Assembly: GCF_003641145.1 (NCBI RefSeq)
Contig: NZ_CP032745.1
Span: 6,682-70,681 of the forward strand
Source of the DNA: Lactiplantibacillus paraplantarum
GTDB lineage: Bacteria; Bacillota; Bacilli; Lactobacillales; Lactobacillaceae
Direction of reading: 5' to 3'
DNA length: 64,000 nt
Positions 52,372 to 61,376 of the stretch are shown here, in pieces. A program made the translations under genes and the position numbers. Under the pieces are notes generated by a model. The model made no database searches. It was not told where the DNA came from and worked only from the letters and a program-made list of their open reading frames with translations. Each line of letters opens with the position of its first letter. Positions within the stretch are counted from its first letter, which is position 1.

Positions 52372-53073
52372 CTAGTTTGCCGTTTCTAAGCGACTTTTTT
52401 CAGTTGACGTTGCTACTAAATGTCGATAGTAATTAGCCATCGTTAAATGATAATATGGTTGTACCCAAATGGCTGCAATCCCAAATGTGACCATTATAAG
52501 CAATCCCCAGCCAATAAAACTTATCTGTAACATAAAATATTCCCACTTATGGCCATTCATTAGTGCTCGACTTTTTGAAATAGCATCACGACAACTTATC
52601 GATTGTTGTTGATCAATAGCATCACGATAAATATAATAGGCTTGAGAATAAGCTAAGCTTTTAATAATTCCAGGAACAAGTAATAAAAAAGTCCATAAAA
52701 AAATCCAAACGAATGACAATAGTGAAATCAAAATACTGCCAATAAAATAATCCCCACGGCTAACAATTGTAAAGGATTTTTTTAGGGGATCTGAAAAAGT
52801 TTGCGATTCCCGGAATAAATCAACCAAGACATATGAGATACCTACAATTAAAAATCCCGCTAATAATGATGAAAAAAGGCCAATTGTATCCCAAGAGCCC
52901 CAAATAGAACTAACTGAGGGATCCACTACTTGAACATTGACATTATCAGACTTGAAATTAGCTCCTTCGGCAATCAATTCAATGACAAAAACAGGTAAAA
53001 ATAATAAGAGAAAGAAAACAAAATTTCCATTTAATAAATCTTTAGCTTCTTTCTTCAACTGATAACGGCTCAT
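52372..53073 (-). CDS. DUF975 family membrane protein
   Basis: A 233-residue membrane protein with four or five hydrophobic helices. The opening SRYQLKKEAKDLLNGN, a WTFLLLVPGIIKSLAYSQA segment and the DAISKSRALMNGHKWEYF motif match the DUF975 pattern of Gram-positive bacteria. The ATG at 53073 follows GAGGAA and is preferred over the in-frame 53091. Function unknown. Chromosome-like gene on a plasmid, perhaps picked up by IS activity. Confidence 0.75.
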   Translation of the reverse strand: MSRYQLKKEAKDLLNGNFVFFLLLFLPVFVIELIAEGANFKSDNVNVQVVDPSVSSIWGSWDTIGLFSSLLAGFLIVGISYVLVDLFRESQTFSDPLKKSFTIVSRGDYFIGSILISLLSFVWIFLWTFLLLVPGIIKSLAYSQAYYIYRDAIDQQQSISCRDAISKSRALMNGHKWEYFMLQISFIGWGLLIMVTFGIAAIWVQPYYHLTMANYYRHLVATSTEKSRLETAN

Positions 53074-53263
53074 AATAATTCCTCGCTTCATATTTGATTA
53101 ATGGTTCTATTATTATACCATGGAAAATTTGACCCCCAAAAGCATATTTATTGGTTTAGTCTCATTTATACTACTTTTGCTAGTAACTAGCACCACGCGT
53201 TCTTATTTAAGGCTAAAGTGTTTTTTTAAACAGAGCAAGTATAATTCTGGTAAGGAGGTTGAA

Positions 53264-53548
53264 ATGAAGCGAACAGGGCTGCAACTTTTGGCTTTCAGTA
53301 ATGAAATTGTTTTATTTACGGGTACCTTAACAGGTTATACACGAAGTGAGGCGCAACAATTAGTGCTTACTGCTGGCGGTCGCGTGCTGAACTACTGTTC
53401 ATCGGCTGTGACGTTATTGGTGGTTGGGGTAATTGACAAAGGATTGTTTGAACCCCCAACGACGCATAAATTAACTTGGGCCTTGACCCATGAAATTAAA
53501 ATCATTGGTGAGGCTGAGTTTAAACAATTGATCCAGAATAGTTATTAA
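53264..53548 (+). CDS. Stand-alone BRCT-domain protein
   Basis: A 94-residue protein consisting of little more than one BRCT domain (EIVLFTGTLTGYTRSEAQQLV, then AGGRVLNYCSSAVTLLVVG and EIKIIGEAEFKQLI), as found at the end of NAD-dependent DNA ligase. The frame is open upstream to an ATG at 53120 and would add a membrane helix, but AAGGAGG directly before 53264 favours the short form. It may bind DNA ends or nicks. Role on the plasmid unknown. Confidence 0.68.
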   Translation: MKRTGLQLLAFSNEIVLFTGTLTGYTRSEAQQLVLTAGGRVLNYCSSAVTLLVVGVIDKGLFEPPTTHKLTWALTHEIKIIGEAEFKQLIQNSY

Positions 53549-53647
53549 GTGGTGTGCTTCTTTGGAAGGACACTTTTTTTATGGGCACTTTGCGCGGTTG
53601 GCAGGCGCAGCAAGTATGCTAAGGGGGTGTTGAAACGTTACCGTTGG

Positions 53648-53688
53648 TTTTAGGGTGCGGTTAGCGGGCTACTAAACGCACCCTAAAA
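53648..53688. repeat. 12-bp perfect inverted repeat ahead of the coupling protein gene
   Basis: TTTTAGGGTGCG (53648-53659) and its complement (53677-53688) flank 17 bases. It lies 43 bases before the coupling protein start and has no T-run, so an operator or leader hairpin is likely. Confidence 0.55.
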
Positions 53689-53730
53689 TCAATGGCCACC
53701 AACTGAAACGCAGTGAAAGGCGGTAGAGTT

Positions 53731-56439
53731 ATGGGCATCAAAAGTATTGGTCACGGTTTAAATCGGCGACGACAAAATAATGCGCCATGGTGGGCGCGTA
53801 ATATCAAGGCAGTGGTTGGATTCTTAGGATTAGTTTCAGCGATAACCCTCGCGTTCTTTAGTTATGCGACGTGGTTGATTTATTTGCTGTTACAAAGTCT
53901 GAAATTGTGGTTCAAGGGATTGATTCAACATGGTCAAGCCTTTCAAGACCCCACGCACTTAGGCTTAACTTGGTCGCGAGTGTTGGATTGGACGAAAGCC
54001 TGGCCTGGTAATCAGTTGAATAATCCTTGGTTAATTTGGGGACTTTTGTTAGGCGTTATCGCGTTAAGTTTAAGCTGGTATCGGATTATTCGGTCTTATC
54101 AAAGCTATAACGGCTTTGAAAAGGGCGCTGAAACCTTTAGTTCTCCTGATCAATTGAAGAAAGAATATGAGCTAATACCCGATAGAAATAAGAGCTTCCC
54201 TGGATATGGTGGAATACCGTTGGTTCATTACAATCGACCAGTTGGTTCACTGATTCAAAGTGCAAGCTATAGTCCTCTTTTCCAAAAGACAAAGAAAAAA
54301 TTAGCTGAAAGATTCACCCTATTGCCGTCTGGCACATATGGGATTGATCAAACGACGGTTAACAGCTTGATTTATGGGATCACGCGATCGGGGAAAGGCG
54401 TAACGGAAGTGGAACCCTTAATTGATATTCTTTCTCGGGCAGAGAAGCAAGCCTCAATGGAAGTTAATGATCCCAAGCTGGAATTATTCACTAAGTCGAA
54501 GAGAATGCTAGAAAGACGCGGCTATCGGGTATATGTACTAAATTTGCAAAATATGGCCAAATCGATGTCTTATAACCCACTGCAAGTTGTGGTAGATTAC
54601 GCTAGAAGAGGGTATTATGATGAAGCCCAACGAGAAGCTAACCGCATCTCTTCAGCTATCTATCAGAGTAATGATGATGGTGGGAATAGTAAATTTTGGA
54701 ATAATTCTTCAGTAAACTTGTTAAATGCTCTAATTCTTAGTCAGTTGGATATGGCTGTTCGCCATAACTCGTGGAACCGCGTCACGATGAATAATATTTA
54801 TCGGGAGCTGACGGAATTAGGTGGGCAAGAGATTCAGGACGATGCTGGTTTGTTAACGACCAGGTTATCGTATTACTTCAAAAAGATGGCTCAAATAAAA
54901 AATAAAACACAGTTGCAAGAGATGGCATTAGAAGCTTTTCAGCAATCAAATTTTGCAGGTGACGAAACGGCCGGCAATATTTACGCTTCAATGATGGAGG
55001 GCATTAAGATTTATCAACAACGTGATATTGCTCAGCTGACTTCCATGAATTCATTAGACTTTCGTACTATGGCCTTTCCACGTAGGCTTAGAGTGGGATT
55101 TGGTCAGCAATTGTCACTGCAAACGGTTTACGTTATATTTTATGACGATAAGGGTAACGAGATTGAACAACGCTCTCAAATGATTGATAGGCTGGGATTT
55201 CTCGATTTTCCAATCAAAGCAAAATTGCCTCGCAAATATCGAATCAAAATAGATTTCAATCATGATCTAACTGACCCTGAGCTCAGAAAGTATCACTACT
55301 GTTATCAAGGTACTATCAAGACCCACAAACGTTCACCTTTAGATAAAGGGTTCAAAGAAGCTGGAAAGGTAACCTTAGAACCCCTTCAATCAGTAATACT
55401 AAACGATGAGGAACAACAAATTACATTCGACTATTCTGAACAACCAGTGGCTCTCTTTCTAGGAACACCGCCACACAATCCTTCTTATAACCAACTCGTG
55501 TCTTTCGCTATTGACCAAAGTTTTAACCAGATGTATCAAATGGCCTTAGATAATGAAAAAAAGTGTTATACAAGAGTTCATTTTATAATCGATGAGGGTG
55601 GGAATTTACCTAAAATTCAAGATCTACCAACAAAATTTTCAATTGGTTTAGGATCAGAGTTGTTATTCGATTGGGTTTTACAAAACAAAGCCCAACTCAG
55701 AATCAATTATACGAAAGAAGAAGCTGAGACAATTATTAGCAATTGTGGGAATACCTTGTATATCCTTTCCAAGGATAAGGAAACGGCTCAGGAGATTAGT
55801 GATGAAGTGGGCCACACGACTGTCAATGTTATGGGGCACCAGTTACAAGGTAATGTGGCTGAATTGAATGGCCTCAATAGTAATTTAGATGCGGTGCCAG
55901 TTATATCGATGGAAGAATTATTACGACTAAGAACTGGAGAAATGGTTGTAGTTCGTTCGACTGCAAGGACGGACCAAAGGGGACGTATCATTCGGGCTAA
56001 TCCGATATTCGATACCGGCAAGACTAGAATGCCGGCAAGTTGGCAGTTTTTAAATCAAACTTTAGATAACAAGGCAACAATTTATGATATTAATGTTAAT
56101 ACACCACATAAACGACTTATGCTAAAATCCCTGCAATATGACTATGCTAGTGATGAAAATGACAGTGAGCTAAATCAAATGATTCAGTTGGCTAATGAAG
56201 CCCCAACTCGTTCAGCACAAGTGATAACTGAGCCAGCGACGACAGCTAGCGAAGAACTTAGACAGCAATTGGCGCAAGAGAAGGATTGGGGCGCCTTGCA
56301 AAAACAGTTAATGGCTTGTGTTGACTATCAGTCATCAGCATATGGTGAAATTAGGGATTTGGCAGTTGATGCAGTCGCTAGCTATGTATTGGCCCATTTA
56401 AAGCTATACGAAAAATGTATTCGTAAAAGGGTGAGCTAG
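53731..56439 (+). CDS. VirD4/TraG-type coupling protein
   Basis: A 902-residue ATPase that delivers the relaxase-DNA complex to the channel. Two or three N-terminal membrane helices (about 25-65 and 100-120) precede Walker A GITRSGKG (about 216-223), an RAEKQASMEVNDPK segment typical of the family, and Walker B HFIIDEGGNLP (about 615). About 150 residues between them (around 450-590) form a beta-rich insertion not usual for VirD4. ATG at 53731 follows GAAAGGCGG. The central part of the gene uses AGA and ATA codons more than the neighbours, which suggests a mosaic origin. Confidence 0.87.
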   Translation: MGIKSIGHGLNRRRQNNAPWWARNIKAVVGFLGLVSAITLAFFSYATWLIYLLLQSLKLWFKGLIQHGQAFQDPTHLGLTWSRVLDWTKAWPGNQLNNPWLIWGLLLGVIALSLSWYRIIRSYQSYNGFEKGAETFSSPDQLKKEYELIPDRNKSFPGYGGIPLVHYNRPVGSLIQSASYSPLFQKTKKKLAERFTLLPSGTYGIDQTTVNSLIYGITRSGKGVTEVEPLIDILSRAEKQASMEVNDPKLELFTKSKRMLERRGYRVYVLNLQNMAKSMSYNPLQVVVDYARRGYYDEAQREANRISSAIYQSNDDGGNSKFWNNSSVNLLNALILSQLDMAVRHNSWNRVTMNNIYRELTELGGQEIQDDAGLLTTRLSYYFKKMAQIKNKTQLQEMALEAFQQSNFAGDETAGNIYASMMEGIKIYQQRDIAQLTSMNSLDFRTMAFPRRLRVGFGQQLSLQTVYVIFYDDKGNEIEQRSQMIDRLGFLDFPIKAKLPRKYRIKIDFNHDLTDPELRKYHYCYQGTIKTHKRSPLDKGFKEAGKVTLEPLQSVILNDEEQQITFDYSEQPVALFLGTPPHNPSYNQLVSFAIDQSFNQMYQMALDNEKKCYTRVHFIIDEGGNLPKIQDLPTKFSIGLGSELLFDWVLQNKAQLRINYTKEEAETIISNCGNTLYILSKDKETAQEISDEVGHTTVNVMGHQLQGNVAELNGLNSNLDAVPVISMEELLRLRTGEMVVVRSTARTDQRGRIIRANPIFDTGKTRMPASWQFLNQTLDNKATIYDINVNTPHKRLMLKSLQYDYASDENDSELNQMIQLANEAPTRSAQVITEPATTASEELRQQLAQEKDWGALQKQLMACVDYQSSAYGEIRDLAVDAVASYVLAHLKLYEKCIRKRVS

Positions 56440-56459
56440 CCGTAATCATTAATCAGTAA

Positions 56460-56490
56460 GATCACTGACCGGTAGGTTAGTGATCCTTTT
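56460..56490 (+). terminator. Terminator after the coupling protein gene
   Basis: GATCACTGACC (56460-56470) pairs with GGTTAGTGATC (56475-56485), loop GGTA, then CTTTTT. Confidence 0.8.
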
Positions 56491-56568
56491 TGGTGTTGGT
56501 AGAAGTCATCGCTGCTTCACCGGAGTTGTTAGGCTAGTGCTATCAACGATAAGGAGCTGACTAAAATG

Positions 56569-56784
56569 ATGATTGATAAAACGGCAGTTGCCGGTAGTGA
56601 GTTACCAGTATTGGCGACGAAAGCCGATCTGAAATATTTAGACGAAGTTGGTAGTCAAGGGCAATATCGACAAGTTGCTTGGATCAAAAGCACAACGGGG
56701 ACTTTTGTGCCGTTATATGGTATCGGCGATGACTTAGTCCGGCTTGATGGGCAAACGGAATTTCCAGATCAGGAGGCGTTGTAA
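56569..56784 (+). CDS. Small acidic hypothetical protein before ardC-like gene
   Basis: A 71-residue protein (ATG at 56566 or 56569 after AAGGAG). Sequence contains LPVLATKADLKYLDEVGSQG and ends one base before the next ATG. Probably co-translated with the ArdC-like protein. No family recognised. Confidence 0.5.
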   Translation: MIDKTAVAGSELPVLATKADLKYLDEVGSQGQYRQVAWIKSTTGTFVPLYGIGDDLVRLDGQTEFPDQEAL

Positions 56785-58596
56785 ATGGCAAACAAAAGTC
56801 GAACTGAAATTCAGGCTGGGAAGCAACAGCTCGTTCATCAGGCTGAAATAAAACTCCAAGCACTAACCACTAGCACGAACTTTAAGGCCTATTTAAAAAC
56901 GATGGCCAAGTTCCACCACTATAGCTTACGCAATATTAATTTGATTTATGCCCAAGATCCCCAGGCAACCCAAGTGGCGGGTTTTAAACAATGGCAAAAA
57001 GATTTTAGCCGTCAGGTGACTAAAGGCGCTAAAGCCATTCGGATTGCGGCGCCCATTACCAAACGGTTGACACCAGAACAACAAAGGCAGTTAGGAACTA
57101 AACGCGATCAGGCCATCGTGGGTTATCGGTATTTACCGGTCTTTGATGTGCGGCACACTACCGGTAAGCAGATACCGCAAACGCAAGATTTTATCAAACC
57201 AGAGCTAGGAGAACACGCGAATGTGACGCCACTTTATCAAGCCTTTAAGACCTACCTTAACGAAACGACGAATTTAACTGTAACGGAGCGACCAATGACT
57301 GAAAATCAAGCTCGGGGTTACTTTGCCCCCCAAACCAATGAAATTGTGATTGATAGTCAGGAGTTGGATCAAGGTATGCGACTAAAGACGTTGTATCATG
57401 AATATGCCCATAGTCAATTACATGGACTAACATCAGCCTTTAAAGATCGACCGCGCGGCTATCAGGAAGCACAGGCGGAGGCCGTGGCTTATGTGGCCAT
57501 GCAAAATATCGGTATTGATACGGGTGATTACTCATTAGGGTATGTGGCAACTTGGGCTAAAGATCAAACGGTGATTCATCAAGCGCTCAGTGAGATTAAA
57601 CAAGTTAGTAATAAAACGATTGAAATTAGTGATGAGCTGGTGCAGGACTTGCGGCGTGAGCAGCGTATGGGGCGGCCACAGAATGAAGAGTTAAGACAAG
57701 AGGTTGTCCCGGAATTTCCAGTATGGAAACCTGAAATGGGTTTGGCTGCGAGTGAACAGATTGTCCAGCAGAAAAAGGATTATTGGAAAGGTGTATTTGA
57801 GCGTAGCAGAGGCCGTGGATTCGAAGTAAACGACCTAGATAATCATACTCGTATTACTTTGACAAAAAGCGCTAGGACAGGTGTGGATTGGCAATTAACC
57901 CAATATGATAGCAATGGCCCGTACGGACATACAGACATTGTGGGAAACTTAGATCAGCCGAAGGTTCAAGACAAAATAATGAGTCACCTCATTTATCAGA
58001 GCGGGTACGTGGTGAAGTATTCTGATAGTGCGATGGATAAAGATCTAAACAAGACGGAAGCAACATATCGGCCAGTTAGTAGTTTACAGGAAATGAACGA
58101 AGGGTTGATTGAGACACCGACAGTGATAGAAAAAATTAAGTCTAGTCAGGCCCCTTTCGTTAAAGAGATTGCGTCTAAGGCTGAGTTTGCTCAATTCTAC
58201 GACTATGACGAAGTGGGACATGAATATTCAGCCTATCGGACGAAAGAGGGTGATACCTTTTACGAAGGTGGCGCAGAAGATTATGTTGAGAAAGACGACC
58301 TGAAAGATCTATTGACCAGATCTTTGAACGAAAATGAAATAACGATTGAAAACGTAGTTGGACCGAAGTTAGCAACGAAACTTACTGATAAGACGCAGCG
58401 GTTTGTGAATGAGCATCTCACAAACGACGGTTTAAAACAACAAGTTAATGGCCTAAAGCGGCTACAAAAGACGGTAAATCCTGAACAAATTGCTAAGGTG
58501 AATAATAGCTTGCGGTTGGCTAATCATGAAGCAAGACGTCGGGGCTTGAATCTAGGCCCAGTTAAAGCTGCTCAACGTAATACAATATCACGATAA
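56785..58596 (+). CDS. ArdC-like antirestriction protein with metallopeptidase motif
   Basis: A 603-residue protein. Residues about 20-125 match the ArdC N-terminal/ssDNA-binding domain (FHHYSLRNINLIYAQDP, then GAKAIRIAAPI), and a zinc-metallopeptidase motif LYHEYAHSQLHG (HExxH type) lies at about 202-213. The second half (about 310-600) contains weakly recognisable domains of conjugative proteins and a helical end. ArdC-type proteins coat incoming single strands and protect them from host restriction. Residues 320-530 are encoded by more AT-rich DNA with AGA codons. Confidence 0.78.
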   Translation: MANKSRTEIQAGKQQLVHQAEIKLQALTTSTNFKAYLKTMAKFHHYSLRNINLIYAQDPQATQVAGFKQWQKDFSRQVTKGAKAIRIAAPITKRLTPEQQRQLGTKRDQAIVGYRYLPVFDVRHTTGKQIPQTQDFIKPELGEHANVTPLYQAFKTYLNETTNLTVTERPMTENQARGYFAPQTNEIVIDSQELDQGMRLKTLYHEYAHSQLHGLTSAFKDRPRGYQEAQAEAVAYVAMQNIGIDTGDYSLGYVATWAKDQTVIHQALSEIKQVSNKTIEISDELVQDLRREQRMGRPQNEELRQEVVPEFPVWKPEMGLAASEQIVQQKKDYWKGVFERSRGRGFEVNDLDNHTRITLTKSARTGVDWQLTQYDSNGPYGHTDIVGNLDQPKVQDKIMSHLIYQSGYVVKYSDSAMDKDLNKTEATYRPVSSLQEMNEGLIETPTVIEKIKSSQAPFVKEIASKAEFAQFYDYDEVGHEYSAYRTKEGDTFYEGGAEDYVEKDDLKDLLTRSLNENEITIENVVGPKLATKLTDKTQRFVNEHLTNDGLKQQVNGLKRLQKTVNPEQIAKVNNSLRLANHEARRRGLNLGPVKAAQRNTISR

Positions 58597-58659
58597 TGTA
58601 TACTAGGTTAGTATACAAGCCAGCTTAGGTTTGGTAAGCTAATATTAAGGGGGAACGTA

Positions 58660-58986
58660 ATGATGAAAGAAAATGGTAAAGAAGTGCCACAAGCGGTCAA
58701 AGGGTGGAATTGGGGCGCATTTATGTACAGTATTTTTTGGGGCATTGGCAATAAAACCTATTTGCCGTTATTAACGTTAATTCCAATTTTTAATATCGTT
58801 TGGGTTTTTGTGGTTGGTTTTAAGGGGAATGAATGGGCCTGGCAAAAAGGTGATTATCAAGATGTCGAGACATTCAAGGCCGTGCAAGCGACTTGAAACC
58901 GAGCAGGAATAGTCCAATTTATTATTTCGATTGCTATTTTTGTCCTATATATGTTTTTCTTTGCTTCTTTAGTGGCCAATATCTAA
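58660..58986 (+). pseudogene. Small membrane protein with premature TGA
   Basis: The first 78 codons encode KGWNWGAFMYSIFWGIGNK followed by a membrane helix, similar in style to DUF2628-like lactobacillus proteins. A TGA at 58894-58896 interrupts the frame, but the same frame continues (NRAGIVQFIISIAIFVLYMF) as a second clean membrane helix to a TAA at 58984. A TGG-to-TGA change (Trp79 to stop) in a 108-residue protein explains this. Confidence 0.72.
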
Positions 58987-59016
58987 ACGGTAATTACTAG
59001 CACAAGCACTTATTCA

Positions 59017-59063
59017 AATAAAGACCACCAAGGTTCGGCATTAGCGCCTTGGTGGTCTTTATT
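59017..59063. terminator. Bidirectional terminator
   Basis: AATAAAGACCACCAAGG (59017-59033) and its exact complement (59047-59063) separate the + strand block from the minus-strand polymerase operon. Confidence 0.88.
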
Positions 59064-59457
59064 GATTGCCAGTCCAGTTAGTTGAGCGCACTAATTCGAT
59101 GTGCTGAATATCATTAATATTGATAAATTGGTGGTTGGCAAGCACAATAGTAGCCCCATTATAGCCCAGTATTGGGGTTGTGATGGTCGCAAAGTGTTGA
59201 TTATTATGATCAACGGTGTTTAATTGTAAGTTGACTGGTTGGTTCTGGGTGTAAGCTGTTGACAAGATTTGACCAACGATACTTAAAGACTGTTGTGGCT
59301 TGGGTGGATATTGTTGTTTATCTTGGATCTTCTGTTGGTTTAAAGCGGCAGTATGATCAGATAAGTAAAAGCCTTGCCATTTCATTAGGCCACGATCATG
59401 GTAATCGTGCTCAAAGAAGCGCTTAACAATGCCGAGGTCAAACTCCTTTTCATTCAA
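59059..59457 (-). CDS. YolD-like protein
   Basis: A 132-residue protein whose DRGLMKWQGFYLSDH motif (about residues 21-35) is the signature of the YolD-like family, usually found beside UV-damage polymerases. A TTG at 59457 behind AGGCGG, overlapping the end of the upstream gene, is the best start; the longer frame to 59529 runs inside that gene. Third gene of the SOS operon. Confidence 0.72.
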   Translation of the reverse strand: MNEKEFDLGIVKRFFEHDYHDRGLMKWQGFYLSDHTAALNQQKIQDKQQYPPKPQQSLSIVGQILSTAYTQNQPVNLQLNTVDHNNQHFATITTPILGYNGATIVLANHQFININDIQHIELVRSTNWTGNQ

Positions 59458-59770
59458 GCCCCTGCCGCCTCTTTTGAATAATTTTTTGACTTTGCGGCCA
59501 AACTTGACCCGTAAAGCCAATAAATTCAATCGTTAATTTAGTCTGTTGCCGCAACGCTTTTAGTAAGTTTTCTAAGTCATTGAGATTATAATTAGTGAGT
59601 TTGTGTAAAGGCATTGACCGTAGTCGTTCATTAGCTCGCTGGCTGTTGAAGAATACGTTGTAAGTGTAATCGTACGGGTCATTGGCAATTACTAGCCAAT
59701 AACGGGTTCGACTAGTCGGTTTAAACAACAAGGCTAAGCGACTCGTGATAATATCTAAATCTTTATTCAT
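59450..59770 (-). CDS. Hypothetical protein of the SOS polymerase operon
   Basis: A 106-residue basic protein (NKDLDIITSRLALLFKPTSR, then RYWLVIANDPYDYTYN). ATG at 59770 follows GGAGG and overlaps the stop of the polymerase gene by 8 bases, so it is translationally coupled. Similar small genes lie between UvrX-type polymerases and YolD in lactobacilli, but I cannot name the family. Confidence 0.6.
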   Translation of the reverse strand: MNKDLDIITSRLALLFKPTSRTRYWLVIANDPYDYTYNVFFNSQRANERLRSMPLHKLTNYNLNDLENLLKALRQQTKLTIEFIGFTGQVWPQSQKIIQKRRQGLE

Positions 59771-61064
59771 AACTATTTCCTCCATTATGACCCCCGACCA
59801 AAGCAGCCCGTTCAATAGCGGTACCACCGGGCAATAGACTGGTGGCATAGACGAGTTTGGTGAAGCCAAAGCGTCGGTGAATTTCATCAATAACTTGGTT
59901 TAGCTTACTATGTTGAATTTGGTTAAGCGGGGATTCGAATAAATTAAGTTGCTGCCCGGCGTCAGGACTGAGCTTACTACTATAAACGCCAATATTACGG
60001 ACAGCCTGGCCGTCCCAGTTCTTACGAAATAACCACAATAATTGTTGCGTTAAAGCTTGGTTATCATTAGTCGGTTCAATTTTCAAAGCCTGGTGAAAGC
60101 CACTGCGGCCATCGGTTTCAGCCGCAGCATAAGAAAAACCAATGCTTAGTGATAAACACCCTGCTAGTTTATGGTGGTGACGAAGCCGCGCCGCAACTTG
60201 TTCACCAATCTCTTTAATGACCGTTTCAATCTCGTTTTGTGTCAAGTAGTCACGCGGGAGAACTTGTGAGTTACCAAGACTAGCTTCCTTAGTTTTGATT
60301 GGTTCAGTTAACTGGGTCCGGTCAACGCCCCAGGCGGTGGCAAACAATTGGCTCCCAATCACCCCGAGATTCTGTTTGAGTAAATAAGGGTTAGTATGGG
60401 CTAACTCATACATATTGTGAATTTGAAGGCGGTTCAAACGTTTCGCCATACGGGGGCCAATGCCCCAAACGTCCGTTAATTCGTTAATTGACCAAATCTT
60501 ATCCGGCACAGTTTCATAATGGATTTCACCAATCAATTCATGATTGTGTTTAGCGTAGTTATCTAGGGCTAGTTTGGCTTGCACCGGATTGTCGCCAATA
60601 CCCACAGTGGTGTATAAACCGAGCTGTTGGCGGATCGTTTTTTGAATTAACCGCGCCACTTCACGGATAGAATTGCCAAAAAGCCGCCATGAATGGGTCA
60701 TATCCAAAATACTTTCATCAATTGAATAGGGCCAAACCTCTTTTTCACTCGCAAATTGATGAAAAATATGATTAATTTGCAAATTACGTTGAATATAGAG
60801 ATTCATGCGCGGCGGCACGACCCAGAGTCTAGGGTCATTGGGCAAGTCACGTTTGCGTGAGACATTGGCTTTAAGATGAAATAACTGCTTAGCCTCGGGT
60901 GAAGTGGCTAAGATGAGCCCACCATTGGTGTTTTCAGCTTCACTAAGAACGACTAGTGGGACTTTTAAAGGATTAAGACCACGGGCAACGGCTTCACAGC
61001 TGCTATAAAAGGACTTGTTATCAATTAAAAAGAACACGCCATGCGGTTCTTGATCAAAAAACAT
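59763..61064 (-). CDS. Y-family DNA polymerase (UmuC/UvrX-like)
   Basis: A 433-residue translesion polymerase. Catalytic acidic residues are seen in FFLIDNKSFYSSCE (about 10-23) and PYSIDESILDM (about 116-126); the helix-hairpin-helix region WGIGPRMAKRL and the little-finger domain with LSLSIGFSY follow. It would copy damaged DNA after UV or during entry of single-stranded DNA. It is the first gene of a three-gene operon and has a LexA box over its promoter. Confidence 0.92.
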   Translation of the reverse strand: MFFDQEPHGVFFLIDNKSFYSSCEAVARGLNPLKVPLVVLSEAENTNGGLILATSPEAKQLFHLKANVSRKRDLPNDPRLWVVPPRMNLYIQRNLQINHIFHQFASEKEVWPYSIDESILDMTHSWRLFGNSIREVARLIQKTIRQQLGLYTTVGIGDNPVQAKLALDNYAKHNHELIGEIHYETVPDKIWSINELTDVWGIGPRMAKRLNRLQIHNMYELAHTNPYLLKQNLGVIGSQLFATAWGVDRTQLTEPIKTKEASLGNSQVLPRDYLTQNEIETVIKEIGEQVAARLRHHHKLAGCLSLSIGFSYAAAETDGRSGFHQALKIEPTNDNQALTQQLLWLFRKNWDGQAVRNIGVYSSKLSPDAGQQLNLFESPLNQIQHSKLNQVIDEIHRRFGFTKLVYATSLLPGGTAIERAALVGGHNGGNSYE

Positions 61065-61108
61065 AAGCTCACCTTCTCAATAATTTACGTTTATTTTACC
61101 ACAATGGG

Positions 61109-61120
61109 GAACATATGTTC
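61109..61120 (-). promoter_or_regulatory. LexA (DinR) box over the polymerase promoter
   Basis: GAACATATGTTC matches the Gram-positive SOS box (GAAC-N4-GTTC). On the minus strand it overlaps a TGAACA -35 element; TAAAAT follows after 17 bases as the -10. The site lies 45 bases before the polymerase start. Confidence 0.85.
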
Positions 61121-61147
61121 ACGAAAGCGATATAATAAATACATAAA

Positions 61148-61300
61148 ATGTATGGGCAGGTCGTCGAGAACTTGTATGGAAAACTGCATACTCAAGTGAA
61201 AGCTAATCGATTTACTCCAGCAGAGAAGTGAGTTAAATTTATCAAAGAAAATGAGGTCCTTGACGGTATGGAAGAGTCCATGATTGAGTTGGAGTTTTAG
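61148..61300 (+). pseudogene. Degenerate short reading frame with in-frame TGA
   Basis: A frame from ATG 61148 to TAG 61298 (50 codons) is broken by one TGA at 61229 (codon 28, flanked by AEK and VKFIKENEVLDGMEE). No ribosome binding site. The reading suggests a small antitoxin- or AbrB-like protein remnant but the identity is unclear. A TACTAAAGTA/TACTTTAGTA inverted repeat follows at 61330-61355. Confidence 0.3.
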
Positions 61301-61376
61301 GGAAACACATTGAGATTAAACGCCAAAGATACTAAAGTACCATACTACTTTAGTACTGTGAATATTAATTATGGGT

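Noticed and set aside
53120..53263. N-terminal membrane extension of the BRCT protein
   Set aside because: The frame is open and could code for a helix, but the ATG has no ribosome site, whereas AAGGAGG directly precedes the ATG at 53264; kept only as an alternative.
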